This document shows, one piece after another, positions 58,860-64,000 of a DNA stretch of 64,000 bases. Source of the DNA: Zygnema cylindricum (lineage: Eukaryota > Streptophyta > Zygnematophyceae > Zygnematales > Zygnemataceae); assembly GCA_037447655.1 (NCBI GenBank), contig JBBHKE010001439.1:1-64000 (forward strand). The letters are read 5' to 3'. The translations under genes and the position numbers were made by a program. The first letter of the stretch is position 1. Every line of letters begins with the position of its first letter. The notes beneath the pieces were generated by a model. That model saw nothing but the letters and a program-made list of their open reading frames with translations, was not told the origin of the DNA and did no database searches.

Positions 58860-59743
58860 ATGGGGAACCGCACCAGAAGCATATGACATTTTGCCTCCTT
58901 CGCGAGAGCTCCTCGGGGGATAAGTCATTGGTCTTGGTCTTGGTAGTTTTCTTCTTTCTCCGCAGGACGTTGACCACTTCCTTATCCTCATAAATTGCGC
59001 CGAGCTCCATGGGGGTTGGACCATCGTCTCGTCGGTTTCCTCCGCTGTTGCTCGACCCGTAGAGATAAGGTCTTCGGAGGTTAAAGTCGACCGAATCAGT
59101 CCGCTCCGCAAACTAGATGATTGCCGAGAGAGTAGGTGTCATGCTTTCCCGAGCAAGCCACTATTCCACATCCCTACGAATAGATGATTTAATCCCCTTC
59201 ATGTAGCGATCCACGTCTTCATCCTCCGTCATCATAGGTATTTGAACTTTGCACTCAAAGAACCGCTGCGTAAACTCGAACACTGAAGTTTGTTGCCTCA
59301 ATACTGCGATCTTATCTCTTACCGCCTTCACCATGTTGACGGGCTGCCAAGCGTCGCGGAGAAGTTGAACGAAGAGCGCCCAGAAAGTCGCTATCTCATC
59401 TTCCTCGACCAATGTCCTCCACCATGCCCCCGCTGCCCCTTTAAGAAAACCACCCGCGTAGTGAATCTTCTCACGATCCGATAGGCTAGGAAAATTCTCG
59501 AGATAGTTCGCAACAGAGAATAGCCATGTGTCAAGGTTCTTGTGTCTTACAGGGCCAAACTCGTCGGGAAGTCTGAATTTCGGTCTTTGGAATCTCTCTC
59601 TATGCCTCCATGAGGACGCTCCCCAAGACGAGGCTCCAGGCTGCGACGGTGTTGCTCAGCAGCGCGTTCTGTAATCTCACACTTTCTAATTCCCTGAGAA
59701 CTTGCGCCAACATTTCTGTAGTGGATACGCCGTGTTCATCCAT
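58860..59743 (-). pseudogene. Ty3/gypsy gag fragment
   Basis: Minus strand from ATG 59743 (MDEHGVSTTEML...). A stop comes after about 50 codons (VLMEA-stop), then a typical gypsy gag: PKFRLPDEFGP, DTWLFS, AAGAWWRTL, TFWALFVQLL, LRQQTSVFEFTQRF, and the start of a zinc knuckle CFWCGSP at about 58885. There it is cut off at the junction with TBL intron 1 DNA. The rest of the element (pol, 3' LTR) is absent. Confidence 0.8.
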
Positions 59744-59760
59744 GCTGTCGAGTCACGGGA

Positions 59761-59776
59761 AATAGCTCCAATACCA
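59761..59776 (-). other. Gypsy primer-binding site
   Basis: On the minus strand TGGTATTGGAGCTATT follows the LTR end (TTTTACAC). It matches the usual initiator tRNA-Met 3'-end site (TGGTATCAGAGC) except at two positions. Confidence 0.6.
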
Positions 59777-59777
59777 G

Positions 59778-60260
59778 TGTAAAAGGGACAATATAGCACA
59801 CAGCACGCCATAATGCACAGCGGAAATCACCAAGGATCTTCCCGTAGCAACAATAGGAGCACACAGCACTGGCAGACAAGGTTTCGCTTTCTTACTTGGG
59901 AGAGAGTACAAGGTTGCCCTCGCTGCGTAGGTCTACTTCAAGTGCTCTATTCACAAGCCTACCTGACTATTTAAACTAGCTAGCTGCTAGTCAACCTAGT
60001 ATGGTACAACTGTACACGTGGACCTTCCCGGTCAACCTAGATCTATCCAAACATTCTTCTAGAACTATACCGCTCATTCTACATTCTGCGCCGTTGCTAT
60101 GCTGCGCTGCTATGTTGCGGCGCTACTAAGTTGCTACGCCGCTAAGTTGCTATGCTGCTACGCTGCGATGGTCTAGAATCGCAGCTGCGCTGCTCTGGAA
60201 CCGCAACTATAGTAGTCTAGCCCTAGTCACTAAGTACCCGAATCCTGTAACCCTGTTACA
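59778..60260 (-). repeat. Gypsy 5' LTR
   Basis: About 483 bp, starting (minus) TGTAACAGGGTTACAGG at 60260 and ending TTTTACA. It contains a short-unit repeat (TTGCTATGCTGCTACGCTG and variants, about 60095-60170). Confidence 0.7.
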
Positions 60261-60289
60261 CAAATTAGAGTACTTAAATAAATTAGAGT

Positions 60290-61093
60290 AAGGGTAACCT
60301 TCCATCAAGCGTTCCCAGTAATCGTGCGAACACGTTTACTGGCAGTAATATTTGTAACACCCTTCCATCAGGTCGTGCTAGTGAATGAGGTGTTAGATTG
60401 CGATTGGTACCACGTAGGACGTGTTGAGCCCCCTGGGAATAATCATCATTTCCAAAAGGACAAAATCGCAGCTGCGTATGTGTACAGGCGGACGCCGATT
60501 AAAAAATCTAGTAGCGTCACGCTAATGTACAATCTGAACGTTCCTAGGGTTGTTGTGGTATCAACGGCCACGAAAACCGTTGCAAAATTAAAGGTTGTAC
60601 AATTGTCTAAGAATGTACCATTTTAACGTGAATCGCTGTATCGAACATTTATGAAGGAGACGTCACAGGATGTCCTACAACCAAGTTTTTTTTGTCGTCG
60701 AACGGGCTGGCTGTATAACCAAGATTTTTTTGTCGTCGAACATGCTGACTTTGATGTCACACTGTACACTCCATTTGCCACATGTAAGTTAATTGCTTCA
60801 CGTCTGTCGTGGATTGACTCTGACTTTACAAGTGGACCAAAACACGAGTCCAGTAATCACAAACTCTCCTCCCGAGGACAGTCGGAGGAGACTAGCTACG
60901 TACTGGAAACAAGAAGGGTTTGCGTCGAAAATTGAAAATCGGACGGTGGTGATTTTCTCCAAGAAGTCTGGAGAATCTCAACGAATTTTTAGTAAACATC
61001 TTTTGTAAAAAAAAAAAAAACAGTACGGCCTAGTACGGAAGGGTACTTTCTCCGGTAAACAACCCCACTTTTTGCCTGATGGAAGGTTACCCT
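60290..61093. mobile_element. 804-bp TIR element, family T3
   Basis: AAGGGTAACCTTCCATCA at the left is inverted at the right (TGATGGAAGGTTACCCTAA). Related ends are at 35733 and 35893. There is no recognisable transposase; the short open frames at 60324-60935 resemble nothing I know. Confidence 0.75.
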
Positions 61094-61377
61094 AAGCCAT
61101 GTGCATTGGGAGAACGCGAATCCACCAAAATCCGCAAAAATTATTTGCCGAAAGATATCCCGTCAGGCTCCTTTTGCCGTCGTGACCCTTCGTGTTTTGC
61201 GGCACTTATGGATTTTCGATTTTAAACATTACCACACATACCGTTAAATTGATATGTTTAATTAAAAAAATTACGGAATTTTAGGGTACGGCCCTATGTG
61301 GCTAAGTACGGGATTTTTTCTGTCGTTATCCTTTGTAACTTAGCGCCGTAGTACTTAGCGCCGTAGTACTAGTACTA
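61094..61377. other. Spacer with a T2 family 5' end
   Basis: TTTTAGGGTACGGCCCTATG at about 61280 and TTTTTTCTGTCGTT are the left end of TIR family T2, truncated near 61377 by tandem GTACTTAGCGCCGTA. No gene. Confidence 0.55.
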
Positions 61378-62285
61378 CCTTTTTCCCGTTTGTTTGTTGA
61401 TTTTTGCCTTGCTTATCCTTTATGCTTGCTTCCCTCCACATGTAGTTTGACAAGTATAACACTCCGGCCCCTTTTTGTTCCCATGGACTCAAATGGTTTA
61501 CCATTGCGCTTTTTGATAGAGTCGGGTGAAAAGAGCATAAACTAAAGCCACGAGAAAATGTTTGCCGGAGGATATCCTCGGACACTCCTTTTGTTATCCA
61601 TTGACCTCCATGGAAGGAACTTTGGGTTCCAAAAACATTACATCTGAGTTTGTACAATGATGTAGAAGGCACGTTGAAATATTATGCATCAATACGCTTG
61701 TCCAATTATTAAATGTCGCCCGCTCATACAGATTTTACATTAATTTTGCAGTTTAAGAATTATTGACTATTTTTCAACGTTTGAACACAAGCCAACATGG
61801 TACCAATCGGAATAAAGCACGTAAGCGAGAGGCACCTTGTTGGCACAACCTGATGTAATTTTAGTCAAACTACTACTGCCAGTATAAGTGCCGGTACATT
61901 TACTGTGCTCGTAAGATTACTAGTAAAGCCGAGGCCTTACGCTATGCTTCAAATGTGAGGTCTCTTGTTTTGCTTTTTATGTGGTTGAGGTCCTTACGAA
62001 AAAAACAACTTAAAATTTAAAGGTAAGCTTGCGGTTATTAACAAAAATGCCTTTTTTAGGTTCACATTGCCTTACATCGGCATGCCTCCATTTTGTCGGT
62101 GACTACTAGTGGTTCAAATACTTATCTTCACTATATCATGTTTTTCGTTCAAAAGTCTTCCGTAGGATTACGTTTGTTATTTTTGTCTTTTACTCTCCTT
62201 CACATTGTTTTTTTTGTTTTGTATGTTTGTTTTTGCGTGAAATCTTCATGTTTTTTGTGTATGGGTATTTCATAGATGTACACAA
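61378..62285. repeat. Inverted repeat arm containing LINE copy F and an empty LINE site
   Basis: The inverse of 47857-48198 joined to 52067-52672. It contains LINE 3' end copy F (+, about 61400-61519, ending ACCATTGCGCTTTTTGATAG) but lacks LINE copy A: at 61942-61951 the target CTATGCTTCA is present once. Confidence 0.82.
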
Positions 62286-62566
62286 TTTTGCTTCTAACCC
62301 TAAAATTCCCAATCAAAGTAAGACACCGGACTTTCTTTTGGAAATTAAGATTTCCAAAAGCATGGCCTCCCCTATTCCCCAGCCGAGAGGAGCAATGGCC
62401 GGAGAGATGTTGTGGGAGAGGAGGCGATTGGGAGGGGAGCCTGGCTCGCCCGCGCCTCTCTCCTTCAGTCCAGCCAGGCAGCTTCGTGGAAAGACACCAA
62501 AGCGTGACATGCAGGCAAGAAAATGACCTGATTGTTCTACTTCCTAAGTCTGACTTTCCACTTTTC
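62286..62566. other. Upstream region of CDC20
   Basis: Includes a GC-richer open frame from ATG 62361 to 62526. It lies upstream of the TATA box and has no phase-compatible donor, so I treat it as promoter DNA. Confidence 0.4.
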
Positions 62567-62573
62567 TATATAA
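62567..62573 (+). promoter_or_regulatory. TATA box of CDC20
   Basis: TATATAA followed by GG, about 30 bases upstream of the start of the CT-rich tract, which would then lie in the 5' UTR. Confidence 0.6.
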
Positions 62574-62596
62574 GGCTTCAATGATGCAGAGAGCTC

Positions 62597-62668
62597 TCTC
62601 TCCCCTTCTCCCTCTCCCTCTCCCTCTCCCTCTCCCTCTCCCTCTCCCTCTCCCTCTCCCTCTCCCTC
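62597..62668 (+). repeat. (CTCCCT)n in the CDC20 leader
   Basis: About ten to twelve units of CTCCCT between the TATA box and the start codon. Pyrimidine-rich leaders are common in plant genes; the exact length is likely variable. Confidence 0.85.
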
Positions 62669-62740
62669 CCTCATACGCAGAGATACCCCAGGAAATGTTC
62701 ATGTAGCCGAGATCACCTCTTTTGTCATCTTGTTGCAGCC

Positions 62741-64000
62741 ATGGCTGATGAAACATCTTTGGTGGGGATTGCAGGGAGATCGGTTCATTCCAAGCCGCAG
62801 TGCCATGGATCTGAATGTGGCCCTTTTCTCCCTCCAGCATGACTTGACAAAGGAGAATGCCAACCAGGACAACACGGCCACCATCTTATCCCCAATGAAG
62901 GTGAAGCATTTTCATCCATCCTAAGTTAAAAAAGGAACAACATAGCTGCCATCTTATCGCCAATGCATGTGAAGTACTCTCCTCCACTTTTAAAGTCAAA
63001 AAAAGGATAACATGGTCCCATACTATTGCCAATGAAGGTTAATCATTGTCATCCATTTCTTGAGTTTAATGCACAAACCGATCACTTCCAAAAACAATAT
63101 TTCTGCACATTTAGTGTAGATGTCGTCTAGCATTTAGTAAGGGACAAAATGAAGCTCAACCAGAGAGAACCATTATTTTGATGCATCGCTCATATTCACA
63201 TTACATTTCTCCTCGCTCAATTCCCTATGTGTAGGGCATGAACACATAGTGAATAAGATTATATCTTGTCCTCAGATGTTTTATTTCTTTAAGCTCCATT
63301 TCGTTTTTTCCCTTTTCTTTGGGTGGTCCTAGATCAATTAGTACCTAGATTTAGATATCAAAACATCTACTTCAAAAAAAAGAGATGCATAAAAACCCTT
63401 GCAGGTGAGGGCTGTCGCATCTACTTGAATGATATGATAAGCAATAAAAATAATCCGGGTAAGGACTAACACATCTACTTTGAGAAAAAAGAGTATGTAG
63501 AATTATACTCAATTGTTGAAGCTACCCCATGTAATGTGCAGGAGGACTACAAGCGTAAGCTTGCAGAAAATTTTATGCTGCCCGGCAGTCCTAGACAGAG
63601 CAAGATTCTTGCATTTAGAAACCGACCGCCGGTTCCAACCACTGGACATGAGAGTCAGCTTCGAGATCTTTACAGCGCACAATCTGGGCAGTCTAAGAAA
63701 ACTTTTCGCCAAGTGTCTCAGGTAAAGGCCACAACCTAGTGAACCTCATTAATGTCCAATTCTTGCCAAATAAACATCTCGCACTGTTTCTTTTAGCAAA
63801 AGGGATGGCCAAGAAATTTAATAAGGTGTATTTTTTGTTGCAGTCTTCCGAACGCATTCTTGATGCTCCGGAGCTTGTGGATGACTATTATTTGAACCTT
63901 TTGGACTGGAGCTCCACCAATCAGGTGGCAGTGGCTCTGGGAACCACAGTATACCTGTGGGAGGCTGCTAAGGGGGCCATCCAGCTTCTCATGCAGACTG
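62741..64000 (+). CDS. CDC20: CDC20, APC/C co-activator (5' part, runs off the window)
   Basis: CDC20 brings mitotic substrates to the anaphase-promoting complex through its WD40 propeller. Exons: 62741-62900, 63542-63721, 63844-64000 and beyond. Seen in order: C-box GDRFIPSR followed by SAMDLN, a KEN motif (LTKENAN), the plant-like stretch [11 protein letters not shown] and ILAFRNRPP, then [20 protein letters not shown] opening the first WD40 blade (DWSS...VYLWEA). Start: the ATG at 62741 has the best context (GCCATGG) and would give [12 protein letters not shown] joined to DRFIPSR, but only if one G of GCAGGGAGA (62774-62776) is extra. Without that correction the in-frame ATG is 62748. The N-terminus is short, about 12-20 residues before the C-box. 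Confidence 0.9.

Noticed and set aside
52067-62285. One large inverted duplication spanning TBL and the 61.4-62.3 kb arm
   Set aside because: The order of segments differs between the two sides (TBL then flank on one side, flank then TBL when read inversely on the other), so at least two separate events are needed.
62227-62526. Candidate CDC20 first exon (MASPIPQPRG...)
   Set aside because: Upstream of the TATA box, ends in a stop and has no phase-0 donor to join the C-box exon.
62544-62840. Gly/Arg-repeat open frame on the minus strand
   Set aside because: Antisense of the (CTCCCT)n microsatellite.

Overview
The window is nuclear DNA of a green plant, probably a streptophyte alga or an early-diverging land plant. 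Three things point there: a plant-type CYP97B, an organelle-type threonyl-tRNA synthetase with a transit-like leader, and a plant-type CDC20. All have short exons with GT/AG introns of a few hundred bases. The copia primer sites also match the anticodon arm of plant initiator tRNA-Met. The species cannot be named from the sequence. LINEs of R2-like architecture, which I do not know from flowering plants, argue against an angiosperm.

Layout. 1-3.9 kb: 3' half of a CYP97B cytochrome P450 gene (+). 3.9-8.7 kb: intergenic, with a 5'-truncated LINE, a 633-bp TIR element and a foldback repeat. 8.7-14.7 kb: complete ten-exon threonyl-tRNA synthetase (+). 14.7-20.1 kb: LINE 3' ends, two old solo LTRs and a pyrimidine/purine tract. 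20.1-35.2 kb: a resolved nest of Ty1/copia elements, in which element 1 contains an inverted solo LTR and element 2, and element 2 contains a 1.18-kb insertion; every insertion has a matching 5-bp target duplication. 35.2-42.9 kb: small TIR and foldback DNA elements with no gene I can support. 42.9-47.3 kb: a TBL/PC-esterase-type O-acetyltransferase gene (+). 48.2-54.7 kb: two LINE copies (-). 54.7-58.9 kb: an inverted, broken duplicate of the TBL gene (-). 58.9-60.3 kb: a gypsy 5' LTR plus gag fragment. 60.3-62.3 kb: a TIR element and an inverted repeat. 62.5-64 kb: start of a CDC20 gene (+), running off the window.

The four host genes are unrelated: carotenoid hydroxylation, organellar translation, wall polysaccharide acetylation and APC/C activation. 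They are not co-regulated as far as the sequence shows; what links them is the transposon-rich setting. CYP97B and the synthetase each have an apparent one-base insertion in an otherwise well-conserved exon, and CDC20 may have one near its start. I read this as a sign of base-level assembly error rather than separate gene deaths. The two TBL copies, by contrast, carry different and partly real lesions.

The strongest leads are: (i) copia elements whose primer-binding site is complementary to the initiator tRNA-Met anticodon arm, with the gag ATG inside that site; (ii) an R2-like LINE family (N-terminal C2H2 finger, reverse transcriptase, C-terminal cysteine/histidine motif and possible nuclease) with 5' tandem units, a conserved 3' end and a paralogous empty site in the same window; (iii) the TBL inverted duplication, in which one 72-nt exon is damaged differently in each copy.
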